A DNA stretch of 11,402 nucleotides from Firmicutes bacterium UBA5473 (GCA_002427165.1 DIQB01000004.1:22876-34277); one strand, 5' to 3'. Positions 1 to 7,173 are shown, numbered from the stretch's first letter. Notes: generated from the sequence alone by a model not told the origin. Numbers and translations are program-made.

Positions 1-1
1 A

Positions 2-1639
2 CCTCAGCTGCGGGAGGCCATGGCAGGGGAAATAGAAAACAGTAAGCGGCCTATCCTCACAGGTGAGCAAAAAGAGGCTATCGCCACTTTGAGTCAACTG
101 CCCGGGGGGGGAGTAGGTCTTCTGTGGGGAATCACAGGCAGCGGCAAAACAGAGGTGTATCTGAACCTGATTGAAGGGGTTCTGGCACAGGGAAAAACAG
201 CGATCACCTTAGTGCCTGAGATTGCCCTCACACCTCAGATGGTCTCCAGGTTTCGTAGCCGCTTTGGCAATAACGTAGCAGTGCTCCACAGTCAGCTAGG
301 AACCGGGGAGCGCAGGGACGAATGGGAGCGGGTAAGGCAAGGCCAGGCTTCTGTGATCCTGGGGCCTCGCTCTGCCCTTTTTGCACCAGCCCCAAACTTA
401 GGGCTGATTATCATCGATGAGGAGCATGAGCCCTCCTACAAACAGGAGTCGCCCCCTCGCTACCATGCCAGAGAGGTGGCAATAAAGCGGGCTGAGCTCT
501 CAGGAGCCCAAGTTGTATTGGGAAGTGCTACCCCCAGCCTTGAGAGTTTTTCCCATGCCCAGGAGGGGCGCTATCGGCTTGTTACCTTGTCTGCGAGACC
601 AACAGGCCAGGAGCTGCCCAAAATTGAGCTTGTGGACATGCGCCAGGAGCTTTCAGAGGGTAATCGCAGCATGTTTAGCTTCAGGCTGCAAGCTGCGATT
701 GGTGAGTGTTTGCAAGCTGGCCAGCAAGCAATCCTTTTTCTCAATCGCAGAGGTTTTAGTACAACTGTCCTTTGCCGAGAATGTGGACAAAGTGTGCGCT
801 GTCCAAAGTGCGATCTTCCTCTAACCTTTCACTTCGGTCAGCAGCAGCTCCGCTGTCACTATTGCGACCATCATCGTCTGGCTCCCAAGATCTGTCCCCA
901 GTGCGGTAGCAAAAAAATACGCCATTTTGGCACTGGCACCGAGAAGGTAGAGTCAGAGCTTGCACGGCTTTATCCAGGAGTACGCCTCAGCCGAATGGAT
1001 GTTGATACCACAGGGCATAAGGGGTCTCATGCGCGAATATTAGGTGCTTTTCGCAAGGGTAAGACCCAGATTCTCATCGGTACCCAGATGGTAGCTAAGG
1101 GATTGGATTTTCCAAATGTGACCTTGGTAGGGGTGGTGATGGCAGATCTTACCCTAAACCTTCCGGACTTTCGCGCCTCTGAGCGTACATTTCAGCTTTT
1201 GACCCAGGTTGCAGGTCGCGCAGGTAGGGGAGAGAGACCTGGGAAGGTCTTCATCCAAAGCTACCTTCCAGAGCACTACAGCATTCAGGCTGCTGCCCAC
1301 CATGACTATCTCAGCTTCTATAATCAGGAGCTTCCCTATCGTAGACGCCAAGGTTACCCGCCCTTTGCCAGGCTTGTGAACATCACCATCTCGGGACCGG
1401 AAGCGGGGGTGGCCGAGAGGGTTGCCATGGAACTGGCCGGGCAGCTTACAGGAGATCTGATAGGTCCCATGCCTGCGCCCTTTGCTGTGCTCAGGGGGGA
1501 GTGGCGCTACAGAATCATGGCCCGTTTCTCTGCTGATGAAGCTGTGCCAGCTGATTGGCTAGGGGCCCTTAAGACTTTGAACTATGCTGCCAGTGGCGTG
1601 AAAATAAGTGTGGATGTGGATCCCATTAGTATGCTTTAG
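2..1639 (+). CDS. priA: Primosomal protein N' (PriA), replication restart helicase; 5' end outside window
   Basis: PriA is a 3'-5' superfamily 2 DNA helicase that recognises stalled or repaired forks and reloads the replisome. The frame is open to the left edge, so the ATG at 20 is internal. About 545 residues are visible against roughly 730-830 for the family, so the N-terminal 3'-DNA-end-binding domain lies upstream. Numbered from the Met at 20, the helicase signatures are Walker A GITGSGKTE (37-45), DEEH box (133-136), GSATP (168-172), GTQMVAKGLDF (354-364) and QVAGRAGR (396-403). Four CxxC pairs (Cys 252/255, 261/264, 279/282, 292/295) form the PriA-specific zinc-binding insertion between the helicase lobes. 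The C-terminal domain includes a YPPFARL segment near 446. An intrinsic terminator begins within the stop codon, separating priA from def. No damage is seen; identification is secure. Confidence 0.97.
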   Translation, partial: PQLREAMAGEIENSKRPILTGEQKEAIATLSQLPGGGVGLLWGITGSGKTEVYLNLIEGVLAQGKTAITLVPEIALTPQMVSRFRSRFGNNVAVLHSQLGTGERRDEWERVRQGQASVILGPRSALFAPAPNLGLIIIDEEHEPSYKQESPPRYHAREVAIKRAELSGAQVVLGSATPSLESFSHAQEGRYRLVTLSARPTGQELPKIELVDMRQELSEGNRSMFSFRLQAAIGECLQAGQQAILFLNRRGFSTTVLCRECGQSVRCPKCDLPLTFHFGQQQLRCHYCDHHRLAPKICPQCGSKKIRHFGTGTEKVESELARLYPGVRLSRMDVDTTGHKGSHARILGAFRKGKTQILIGTQMVAKGLDFPNVTLVGVVMADLTLNLPDFRASERTFQLLTQVAGRAGRGERPGKVFIQSYLPEHYSIQAAAHHDYLSFYNQELPYRRRQGYPPFARLVNITISGPEAGVAERVAMELAGQLTGDLIGPMPAPFAVLRGEWRYRIMARFSADEAVPADWLGALKTLNYAASGVKISVDVDPISML

Positions 1640-1667
1640 CCTCCCGGATTTGTGGAGGCTTTTATTT
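1638..1667 (+). terminator. Intrinsic terminator after priA
   Basis: A 7-bp perfect stem, AGCCTCC (1638-1644) with GGAGGCT (1654-1660), encloses a 9-nt loop and is followed by a T-rich run (1660-1667). The stem starts inside the priA stop codon. This should end or attenuate priA transcription before def. Confidence 0.8.
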
Positions 1668-1694
1668 GCTTGTGGCATGCAAAAGCGTTATAAT
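1666..1694 (+). promoter_or_regulatory. SigA-type promoter for def-fmt operon
   Basis: A perfect -10 box TATAAT (1689-1694) lies 17 bp downstream of TTGCTT (1666-1671), a partial -35 match. The predicted start is near 1701, just before the def ribosome binding site, so the 5' leader would be very short. The -35 overlaps the T-tract of the priA terminator, so termination of priA and restart for def are packed into about 60 bp. The same TTGCTT, 17 bp spacer layout recurs upstream of the tRNA gene. Confidence 0.7.
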
Positions 1695-1719
1695 TAAAAA
1701 AAAAGAGGAGAGACGTTCT

Positions 1720-2175
1720 ATGGCAATGCTTCCCATCAGAAAAGGTACAGCTGATGTCATTTTAAGGCAGGAGGCAAAGCCCGTGCCTAAAGTTACCAAA
1801 AAGATTAACAAGCTGATCTCCGATATGCTCCAGACAATGTATAAATCAGATGGAGTGGGCCTTGCTGCCCCTCAGGTTGGTGAGAAGCTGCGAATTGTGG
1901 TGCTTGACGTGGGCCAGGGGCCTGTCTGCCTGATTAACCCTATCCTGGAGCGGCAGGAGGGAGAAGAGATAGACCAGGAGGGCTGCTTGAGTCTGCCTGG
2001 AATTGTAGGGGATGTGAAGCGGGCTGCGAAAGTGCGGGTTAGCGGCCTTGGCCCCAATGGCAAGGCAGTGCGCTATGATGCAGATGGTCTTTTTGCCCGC
2101 TGTCTCCAGCATGAGATAGATCACTTAGAGGGCATTTTATTTGTGGATAAAGCAAACAATTTAAAGGAGGTCTGA
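1720..2175 (+). CDS. def: Peptide deformylase
   Basis: Def removes the formyl group from the N-terminal Met of nascent proteins, using a bound metal (Fe2+ in most bacteria). The 151-residue product has all three family motifs: GVGLAAPQ (45-52), EGCLS (87-91, metal-ligand Cys89) and HEIDH (131-135, two metal-ligand His and the catalytic Glu). The length fits short Firmicutes-type deformylases. The chosen ATG at 1720 has GAGGAG (1705-1710) nine bases upstream. A TTG at 1666 in the same frame would add 18 residues of Lys-rich non-family sequence lying over the promoter and is rejected; the ATG at 1726 is a possible alternative. fmt follows after 2 bp, pairing the enzymes that add and remove the formyl group. 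Confidence 0.96.
   Translation: MAMLPIRKGTADVILRQEAKPVPKVTKKINKLISDMLQTMYKSDGVGLAAPQVGEKLRIVVLDVGQGPVCLINPILERQEGEEIDQEGCLSLPGIVGDVKRAAKVRVSGLGPNGKAVRYDADGLFARCLQHEIDHLEGILFVDKANNLKEV
2163..2170 (+). promoter_or_regulatory. Ribosome binding site of fmt
   Basis: AAAGGAGG lies seven bases before the fmt ATG and is embedded in the last codons of def. Translation of the two genes is therefore probably coupled. Confidence 0.8.
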
Positions 2176-2177
2176 GG

Positions 2178-3116
2178 ATGCGACTGGTGTTTATGGGCAC
2201 CCCGGATTTTGCAGCCACCTCCCTCGCTGCTCTAATTGATTCCCCCCACGCTCTACTGGCAGTGGTGACTCAGCCAGACAGACCACGGGGCCGGGGACAG
2301 AAACTGCAAGCCTCGCCTGTGAAGGCCTTGGCCCAAAGTGCTGGCCTACCTGTGCTCCAGCCCCAAAAGGTGCGGGAGGAGGGTTTTGTTGAAGAACTTC
2401 GCGCTTTAGATCCGGATCTGATTGTGGTGGTGGCCTTTGGTCAAAAAATCCCCGAGGCGATTCTCTCGTTGTCTCCATACGGCTGCATTAATGTCCATGC
2501 TTCGCTTCTGCCCCGTTGGCGAGGCGCCTCACCGATCCAATATGCAATCATCGCAGGAGACGAACAAACAGGCGTTAGCACTATGTATCTAGACCAGGGG
2601 TGGGATACTGGAGATATAATCTTGCAGCGAGAACTGACGCTGGATCCTAAAGAGACCGGAGGTTCCCTCCACGATAAATTAGCAGATCTTGGGAGCCAGT
2701 GTTTGCTTGAGACAATTGAGAGCATTGCTCGGGGCACAGCACCGAGAATCCCCCAGCCCCACCAGGGCGCAATTTATGCGCCCAAACTGGACGAGGAGAT
2801 TACCATCATTGATTGGCAGCAAGAGGCAGCTGTCATCGAGCGCGTGATCCGGGCGCTGAATCCCTTCCCTGGAGCGCGAACTTTTTATAGAGGAAAAATG
2901 CTGCGTATCTGGCAGGCCTCAATCGCAAAAGGGGCTGGGAAGATGCCAGGCACCATCCTCGCCACGGGATCCTTTGGCATCCTGGTCCAGGCCAAAGATG
3001 AGGCCATCTGTATTGAGGAGCTACAGCGCTCTGGCGGTTCAAAAATGGGAGCTGGGGCATTTCTCAATGGACATCCTCTTGAGGTGGGAGCTGTGTTAGG
3101 AAAAGATGCAGACTAA
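2178..3116 (+). CDS. fmt: Methionyl-tRNA formyltransferase
   Basis: Fmt transfers a formyl group from 10-formyltetrahydrofolate to Met-tRNAfMet, marking the initiator tRNA. The 312-residue length is typical. The N-terminal Rossmann-like domain starts with VFMGTPDFA (4-12). The active-site segment NVHASLLPRWRGASPIQ begins at residue 105 and gives catalytic Asn105 and His107; Asp143 sits in the DQGWDTGDI stretch (139-147). The C-terminal OB-like tRNA-binding domain spans about 205-312, with the usual LNPFPGA segment near 227-233. The start is set by the AAAGGAGG site at 2163-2170. Its last 11 bases overlap the start of the DUF116 gene. Nothing unusual is seen and the call is secure. Confidence 0.97.
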   Translation: MRLVFMGTPDFAATSLAALIDSPHALLAVVTQPDRPRGRGQKLQASPVKALAQSAGLPVLQPQKVREEGFVEELRALDPDLIVVVAFGQKIPEAILSLSPYGCINVHASLLPRWRGASPIQYAIIAGDEQTGVSTMYLDQGWDTGDIILQRELTLDPKETGGSLHDKLADLGSQCLLETIESIARGTAPRIPQPHQGAIYAPKLDEEITIIDWQQEAAVIERVIRALNPFPGARTFYRGKMLRIWQASIAKGAGKMPGTILATGSFGILVQAKDEAICIEELQRSGGSKMGAGAFLNGHPLEVGAVLGKDAD

Positions 3117-3849
3117 CAACAACCTGGTGCTAGCAGCCTTGGTGGCTAGTTTGGGGGTATTGGGTGGAGTTTCAGCTTTGCTGCTGTGGCTCCTCTCTCG
3201 GGGCAGCCACATTGTGCAAATGGTTCTCACCATTTTTCTCTTGGTTTTTGCTGTGGCCGTTTTTTTGGGAGTGCTCTCTTTGGGGCTGATTTTCCTTTTG
3301 GCAAAGCCCCTACCCGCTTTGGAGCGGATGGCTCTTTGGGCAGTGAGTCTTCTCTATCCCTTAGCGCAAAGGCTCTGTGGCATCTTTGGAATCAGTTCTG
3401 AGGCCTTGGCACAATCCTTTATTTCCGTCAATAATCGGCTGGTGCTGCTTAAAAATAAGCGCTGCCAGCCAGGGGAATTATTGCTCCTTTTGCCCCATTG
3501 CCTGCAATGGAACGGGTGTCCTCATAAACTGGATACTGCTGCCCGAGGCTGCCACAGCTGTGGCCGGTGCCAGTTGGGGGAGCTGTTGGAGCTTCAAACT
3601 GAGTATGGGATTGGGTTAGCCATAGCTACAGGCGGCACATTAGCTCGGCAGGTGATTGCTCAAATGAGGCCTAGCTGTGTTGTGGCTGTGGCCTGCGAGC
3701 GGGACTTGCTCAGCGGGATTATGGAGACCAAACCTCTAGCTGTCTATGGGGTGTTAAATGAACGGCCCCATGGCCCCTGTTTCAATACCAAAGTTTCCTT
3801 GGTCCAAATCAGAGAGGCCATAGAATTATTTTTGCAAAGGGAGGTATAA
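3106..3849 (+). CDS. DUF116 domain-containing membrane protein
   Basis: This 247-residue protein matches the DUF116 family as I remember it. It has two hydrophobic segments at the N-terminus (about 8-31 and 38-66) and then a soluble, probably cytoplasmic domain. Conserved-looking features are LLPHCLQ (128-134), a Cys cluster (Cys132, 138, 149, 152, 155), the glycine stretch ATGGTLAR (174-181), VACERDLLSGI (195-205) and the C-terminal NERPHGPCFNT (218-228, Cys225). The Cys spacing, including CxxCxxC at 149-155, suggests a metal or iron-sulfur site, but this is inference. The function is unknown. The start overlaps fmt by 11 bp and AGGA sits just upstream, so translation is probably coupled. 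Linkage to fmt and rsmB is common in Firmicutes, which may point to a role in translation or RNA modification. Confidence 0.88.
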   Translation: MQTNNNLVLAALVASLGVLGGVSALLLWLLSRGSHIVQMVLTIFLLVFAVAVFLGVLSLGLIFLLAKPLPALERMALWAVSLLYPLAQRLCGIFGISSEALAQSFISVNNRLVLLKNKRCQPGELLLLLPHCLQWNGCPHKLDTAARGCHSCGRCQLGELLELQTEYGIGLAIATGGTLARQVIAQMRPSCVVAVACERDLLSGIMETKPLAVYGVLNERPHGPCFNTKVSLVQIREAIELFLQREV

Positions 3850-3852
3850 ACG

Positions 3853-4539
3853 ATGTTTTATTTTGGTGATCCCACGTTTTTGCTTTTGATTCCAGCTCTG
3901 ATTTTCGCTTTTTATGCGCAGAGCAAGGTGCAGAGTGCATTTCGTAAGTATAGTCAAATAGCAGCCTCAAGTGGACTTACAGGCTCTGAAGTTGCCCAAA
4001 GGCTCCTGGCCCGCTATAGGGTGGCTGATGTTACAGTTGAGCCCACAGAAGGCAGCCTCTCGGATCATTATGATCCTAGGCAAAAAACAATCAGGCTCTC
4101 CCCTGAGGTATATAACAGCTCCAGCATCGCAGCTTTGGGCATCGCAGCCCATGAGACGGGACATGCCATGCAGCATGCAAAAGGTTATAAGCCCCTATCT
4201 TTGCGCACAAGGTTCTTTCCTGTGGCAAGTATAGGTTCACAGCTGGCTTTCCCTCTCTTTTTTATGGGTTTTATTTTCGGGGGCAAAACCCTGATGGATG
4301 TTGGGATCGTCCTCTTTTCCTTGGCTGTGTTCTTTCAGCTCTTAACGCTGCCTGTGGAGTTTAATGCTAGCCGGCGGGCTGTAAATATGCTCCATGAGAA
4401 TGCCATGATTGGGCAGGGGGAAGTGGCCGCCACCCAAAGAGTACTATCTGCAGCTGCTCTCTCTTATGTGGCAGCAACTGCCATGAGTGCTTTGCAGCTG
4501 GTGCGGCTGTTCCTGTTGCGGGGAAGACGGAATGACTAA
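3853..4539 (+). CDS. Membrane zinc metallopeptidase, YugP family (Zn_peptidase_2)
   Basis: A 228-residue integral membrane protein with a zincin motif HETGH (100-104), giving His100 and His104 as zinc ligands and Glu101 as the catalytic base. Glu169 in PVEFNASRRA (167-176) is the likely third ligand. Hydrophobic segments lie near 7-22, 129-144, 147-166 and 201-222. The short acidic and Asp-rich stretch before the HExxH (about 60-85) is also seen in relatives. Family members such as Bacillus YugP have no settled substrate; a membrane quality-control role is a guess. AAAGGGAGGT (3836-3845) and the ATG only 3 bp after the DUF116 gene set the start. The 3' end overlaps rsmB by 8 bp. Confidence 0.92.
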   Translation: MFYFGDPTFLLLIPALIFAFYAQSKVQSAFRKYSQIAASSGLTGSEVAQRLLARYRVADVTVEPTEGSLSDHYDPRQKTIRLSPEVYNSSSIAALGIAAHETGHAMQHAKGYKPLSLRTRFFPVASIGSQLAFPLFFMGFIFGGKTLMDVGIVLFSLAVFFQLLTLPVEFNASRRAVNMLHENAMIGQGEVAATQRVLSAAALSYVAATAMSALQLVRLFLLRGRRND

Positions 4540-5869
4540 AGCCACCCCTGCCCGCAGCTTAGCTTTGGGGGTACTATTGGCAGTGGATCGGGATGGGGCA
4601 TACGGGAGCCTTGCTCTGCAAAAAGCGCAGCTACCCCCGCGGGAGCTGCGCTTTGCTACAGAACTAGTCTATGGCACCTTGCGGGAGCGCTCTCTTTTGG
4701 ACTGGTGGTTGGAGCGTGGTACTGGCAAAAAAGTAGCGCAGCTGACGCCCTCTGTGCGCTCTAACCTACGCCTGGCATTGTATCAGTGTGCTTTTTTGGA
4801 TTCCGTGCCCCAGAGAGCCGCTGTAGATCAGGCAGTGGAGCTGGCACGTAAGTTTAGTCCTAAAGCGGCAAAGTTCGTGAACTGGGCCCTCAGGGCCACT
4901 TTCCGGCAGAAGGAGCCCTTTGCGCTTCCGCCAAAGCAGGATCCACTTTTTTACCTCTCCACACGTTTTTCCCATCCCAGCTGGCTTGTGGAGCTATGGC
5001 TAGAGCAGCTAGGGGAGGAGGCAACAGGAAAATTACTTGAGGCGAATCAAAAGCAAGCACCTCTCATCATTAGAACCAATACTCTCACCACAACTCCTGA
5101 AAAACTGGCCCTCACTCTCCTGGAGGAGGGGATCGAGACTGTGCCCTGCTCCTTTGTGCCAGAGGCCCTACAGGTGAAGTGTGGACGGCCAGGGGCATCT
5201 GCGGCCTTCAGTAGGGGCCTTTTTTTAATCCAAAGCGAGGCTTCCCAGTTAGTCTCCCACCTCCTTGCGCCCAAGGCAGGGGAGCGGGTTTTAGATCTGG
5301 CAGCAGCACCAGGGGGCAAAACCACCCACCTAGCCCAGCTGATGGAGAACAAGGGTGAGATTATAGCCTGTGATCTCCATCCCCATAGGGTGGAGCTAAT
5401 TGAGGAGAATTGTCAGCGGCTAGGAGTTAAGATTGTGGAGACAATCTGTGCAGATGGAAGGGAGATTCGAGGCAAGGTAGAGGCGCCCTTTGAGAAGGTG
5501 CTTTTGGATGCACCCTGCTCAGGGCTTGGGGTAATGCGGGGTAAACCAGATCTGCGGTGGCATAAAACTCCCCAGGAGCTCTCCACGCTGCCCCCTTTGC
5601 AACTGGAGCTTTTGGAAGCTGCAGCTTCTGTTACAGCTCCCGGTGGGGAGCTGTGCTATTCTACCTGTACCATTAACCGGTCTGAGAATCAGGATCTTGC
5701 AGCAGAGTTTTTGGCAACCCATCCTGATTTTCAGCCGCTGTCTTTAGCAGAAAGGCTACCTGAGGGGGCGAAACAAATAAAGCTGCTAGCCCATCATATG
5801 CTGCAGCTTTTGCCCTGGGAGCATGGGCTAGACGGATTTTTCTTTGCTTTGTTTAAAAGGATCAGCTGA
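4532..5869 (+). CDS. rsmB: 16S rRNA (cytosine(967)-C(5))-methyltransferase
   Basis: RsmB (formerly Sun/Fmu) uses S-adenosylmethionine to methylate C967 of 16S rRNA (E. coli numbering). The 445-residue protein has a NusB-like all-helical N-terminus (about 5-130), an RNA-binding linker region, and a Rossmann methyltransferase domain. SAM motif I is DLAAAPGG (255-262). Motif IV DAPCSG (326-331) carries Cys329, and motif VI STCT (377-380) carries Cys379, the nucleophile in characterised homologues. The ATG at 4532 overlaps the yugP-like stop by 8 bp and has GGGGAAG (about 4519-4526) upstream. An in-frame ATG at 4487 would add a Cys-rich, non-family extension read from within yugP and is rejected. 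The last 42 bp overlap the oppositely oriented TRIC gene. Confidence 0.96.
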   Translation: MTKATPARSLALGVLLAVDRDGAYGSLALQKAQLPPRELRFATELVYGTLRERSLLDWWLERGTGKKVAQLTPSVRSNLRLALYQCAFLDSVPQRAAVDQAVELARKFSPKAAKFVNWALRATFRQKEPFALPPKQDPLFYLSTRFSHPSWLVELWLEQLGEEATGKLLEANQKQAPLIIRTNTLTTTPEKLALTLLEEGIETVPCSFVPEALQVKCGRPGASAAFSRGLFLIQSEASQLVSHLLAPKAGERVLDLAAAPGGKTTHLAQLMENKGEIIACDLHPHRVELIEENCQRLGVKIVETICADGREIRGKVEAPFEKVLLDAPCSGLGVMRGKPDLRWHKTPQELSTLPPLQLELLEAAASVTAPGGELCYSTCTINRSENQDLAAEFLATHPDFQPLSLAERLPEGAKQIKLLAHHMLQLLPWEHGLDGFFFALFKRIS

Positions 5870-6505
5870 AGGTGCAGCAGGGTAGGGGACCTCTGGCAGG
5901 TCAAGATTGAATTTGATTGAGATAAATCTGATGGAGGCCACAAGACAAACGCAGAGCATAATGGCCCAATCATTTGCCAGATCTGTGCGCAGCATCCAGG
6001 TGAGGAAGGTGGCGCCGAGGATCGCTGCTGTGGCATAGAGGCCAATTCCCCGTCTTAAGATGGCGGGGATCTCTGCGGCGAAGATGTCTCTTAGCATGCC
6101 GCCGGCTGTGGCTGTAAGGAAGCCTGTGAGGATACAGCCTGCAAAGTTAAAACCTGCAGTAAAACCTTCATAGGTGCCTAGGGCTGTGAAGATACCAAGA
6201 CCGATGGTGTCGAAGATGGTGATGATGTTCATGTGTTTTAAGATATAGCTAACAAAGACAGTGGAGAGAGTTGTCACCGACAGTACTATTAGGAGATAAA
6301 AGGTGTTTTCTAAAAAGGAGGGTGGAATGCGTCCGATGATGAGATCCCGCAGTAGTCCCCCGCCAAATGAGGTGACAAAGGCCAGCAGCAGGACGCCAAA
6401 GAGGTCCATCTTTTTTTTCAGTGCTGTCATGGCACCTGAGATGGCAAAGGAGACCACACCGATAGCTCCCATCAAGGAGTAGATCAGCTCGAAGTAAGAG
6501 TGCAT
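5828..6505 (-). CDS. Trimeric intracellular cation (TRIC) channel family protein, UPF0126
   Basis: A 225-residue polytopic protein with about seven transmembrane segments in the UPF0126/TRIC pattern of two similar halves. The pseudo-repeat is visible as SFGGGLLRDLIIGRIPP (46-62) and TAGGMLRDIFAAEIP (133-147). SGAMTALKKK (23-32) and DTIGLGIFTALG (99-110) match between halves in the same way. Prokaryotic TRIC homologues form trimers with a pore in each subunit and conduct K+; the physiological role in bacteria is not settled. The ATG at 6505 has only a G-rich stretch (GGGGGCGG) as a possible ribosome binding site. The final 13 codons and stop overlap the 3' end of rsmB on the other strand. It lies downstream of tRNA-Pro, behind a terminator, so it probably has its own A+T-rich promoter near 6520-6540. 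Confidence 0.92.
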   Translation of the reverse strand: MHSYFELIYSLMGAIGVVSFAISGAMTALKKKMDLFGVLLLAFVTSFGGGLLRDLIIGRIPPSFLENTFYLLIVLSVTTLSTVFVSYILKHMNIITIFDTIGLGIFTALGTYEGFTAGFNFAGCILTGFLTATAGGMLRDIFAAEIPAILRRGIGLYATAAILGATFLTWMLRTDLANDWAIMLCVCLVASIRFISIKFNLDLPEVPYPAAPSADPFKQSKEKSV

Positions 6506-6536
6506 ACAACCGCCCCCAGTAAATTATTAATAAAAG

Positions 6537-6562
6537 AAAGCCTCTTCGTCGAAGAGGCTTTT
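6537..6562 (-). terminator. Hairpin terminator downstream of tRNA-Pro
   Basis: A near-perfect palindrome has arms AAAGCCTCTTCG (6537-6548) and CGAAGAGGCTTT (6550-6561) around a single central base. In practice this is a stem of about 10 bp with a small loop. On the minus strand it is followed by a T-rich run, as expected for ending tRNA transcription. On the plus strand it is followed by TTTT, so it could also act on reads entering from the left. Confidence 0.8.
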
Positions 6563-6568
6563 AATCCA

Positions 6569-6645
6569 TGGTCGGGGCGCCGGGATTCGAACCCGGGGCC
6601 TCACGGTCCCGAACCGTGCGCGCTACCAAGCTGCGCTACGCCCCG
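6569..6645 (-). tRNA. tRNA-Pro (anticodon CGG)
   Basis: The minus strand folds into a full 77-nt cloverleaf. Acceptor arm CGGGGCG pairs with CGCCCCG. The D arm uses GCGC/GCGC, and the anticodon stem CACGG/CCGTG encloses loop TTCGGGA, giving anticodon CGG, which reads CCG proline codons. The variable region has 5 nt, and the T arm CCGGG/CCCGG carries loop TTCGAAT. The discriminator is A and CCA is encoded (6571-6569). The C1-G72 pair with A73 agrees with the known bacterial proline identity elements. The gene stands alone between its own promoter and a strong hairpin terminator. Confidence 0.97.
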
Positions 6646-6656
6646 CTACAAAGAAT

Positions 6657-6685
6657 AGTATACACGAGGGAGGGGCAAAAAGCAA
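6657..6685 (-). promoter_or_regulatory. Promoter of tRNA-Pro gene
   Basis: Read on the minus strand, TTGCTT (6685-6680) is followed after 17 bp by TATACT (6662-6657). The start point would fall only a few bases before the tRNA 5' end at 6645. A GC-rich segment (CCCTCCCTCG on that strand) fills part of the spacer. Confidence 0.7.
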
Positions 6686-6704
6686 TAGTTGTTTCGCAGC
6701 TATT
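6684..6704. repeat. A+T-rich inverted repeat next to the tRNA-Pro promoter
   Basis: AATAGTTG (6684-6691) can pair with CAGCTATT (6697-6704) over 8 bp with one G-U and a 5-nt loop. Read on the minus strand it is followed by GCTTTTTG, so it could be a weak terminator for reads entering the tRNA gene. It could also be an operator-like dyad touching the -35 box. Confidence 0.4.
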
Positions 6705-7035
6705 AAAAAAGTAGAAAAAATCTAAAATTCACGGTACTCAGAAAAAAAGGTAGTTGATTTTCCCACCAACATTTTACAAGTTCCAGGCTGATCTTTTCTT
6801 TGCTCTATTCCATCCTTATCGATTTCTTTGCGAATTGGCAGTATGGAGAAAGGCCTTACACATAAGAAAAACGATCACAAGCGTGCTAATATTAGTATCG
6901 TAGGCTTGTTTTAAGAGCGAGATTGGAAATTTCACGCCTTCTTATGCGAGTTAACGGTTTTTCAGTAATAATTAGCAAATCACTAACTGCTTTAGGACGT
7001 TCACTTTAGCTCTCCGATAGCGTTGTAAAAATATT
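6705..7035. other. A+T-rich gene-free region with complementary segments
   Basis: No open reading frame with a credible start and family features was found here on either strand, and the base composition is visibly richer in A+T than the flanking genes. Between 6849 and 6950 several segments are complementary. CATAAGAA (6861-6868) pairs with TTCTTATG (6939-6946). Inside these arms, ACGAT (6871-6875) pairs with ATCGT (6897-6901), and ACAAGC (6877-6882) pairs with GCTTGT (6904-6909), which is followed by TTT. The two inner pairs interleave, as in a pseudoknot. CTAATATTAG (6885-6894) is itself palindromic. I recognise no known RNA family. It could be an undescribed structured RNA or just A+T-rich spacer. 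Confidence 0.3.
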
Positions 7036-7063
7036 TTGTCAACCCTAGTTCAAGAGAAATAAA
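7036..7063 (+). promoter_or_regulatory. Possible promoter of the exbB operon
   Basis: TTGTCA (7036-7041), a 5 of 6 match to the -35 consensus, lies 16 bp before AATAAA (7058-7063), a 4 of 6 match to -10. Transcription would start near 7070 and give a leader of about 100 nt before exbB. An alternative pair, TTGGTA (7106-7111) with GATAAT (7131-7136), has a long 19-bp spacer. Neither is strong. Confidence 0.35.
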
Positions 7064-7160
7064 GCCGATGGTAACAGGCAAATGCAGTATTTACTCAGGA
7101 GGATTTTGGTACAAGGCTGACGAAGTAATAGATAATGAAATATCTGTGGTATGTTGTATA

Positions 7161-7167
7161 GGAGGGG
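7161..7167 (+). promoter_or_regulatory. Ribosome binding site of exbB (decides GTG start)
   Basis: GGAGGGG ends six bases before the GTG at 7174, ideal spacing for that codon. An ATG overlapping it at 7172 is in another frame and reads only 11 codons. Confidence 0.7.
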
Positions 7168-7173
7168 ACAGAT

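Noticed and set aside
1666..1719. TTG start giving an 18-residue longer deformylase
   Set aside because: The extension is Lys-rich, not family-like, and lies over the promoter; ATG 1720 has a good ribosome binding site.
4487..4531. Earlier ATG for rsmB
   Set aside because: It adds a Cys-rich stretch read from yugP codons; the family N-terminus fits ATG 4532.
6569..6645. tRNA as an attachment site for an integrated element spanning the exbB operon
   Set aside because: No integrase gene and no repeat of the tRNA 3' end is seen within the window.
7021..7173. Riboswitch or T-box leader before exbB
   Set aside because: I looked for T-box (GGTGGNACCGCG-like), TPP, cobalamin and c-di-GMP core motifs and found none.
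6705..7173. Insertion sequence or CRISPR array in the gene-free region
   Set aside because: No transposase fragment, terminal inverted repeats with target duplication, or regularly spaced direct repeats are visible.
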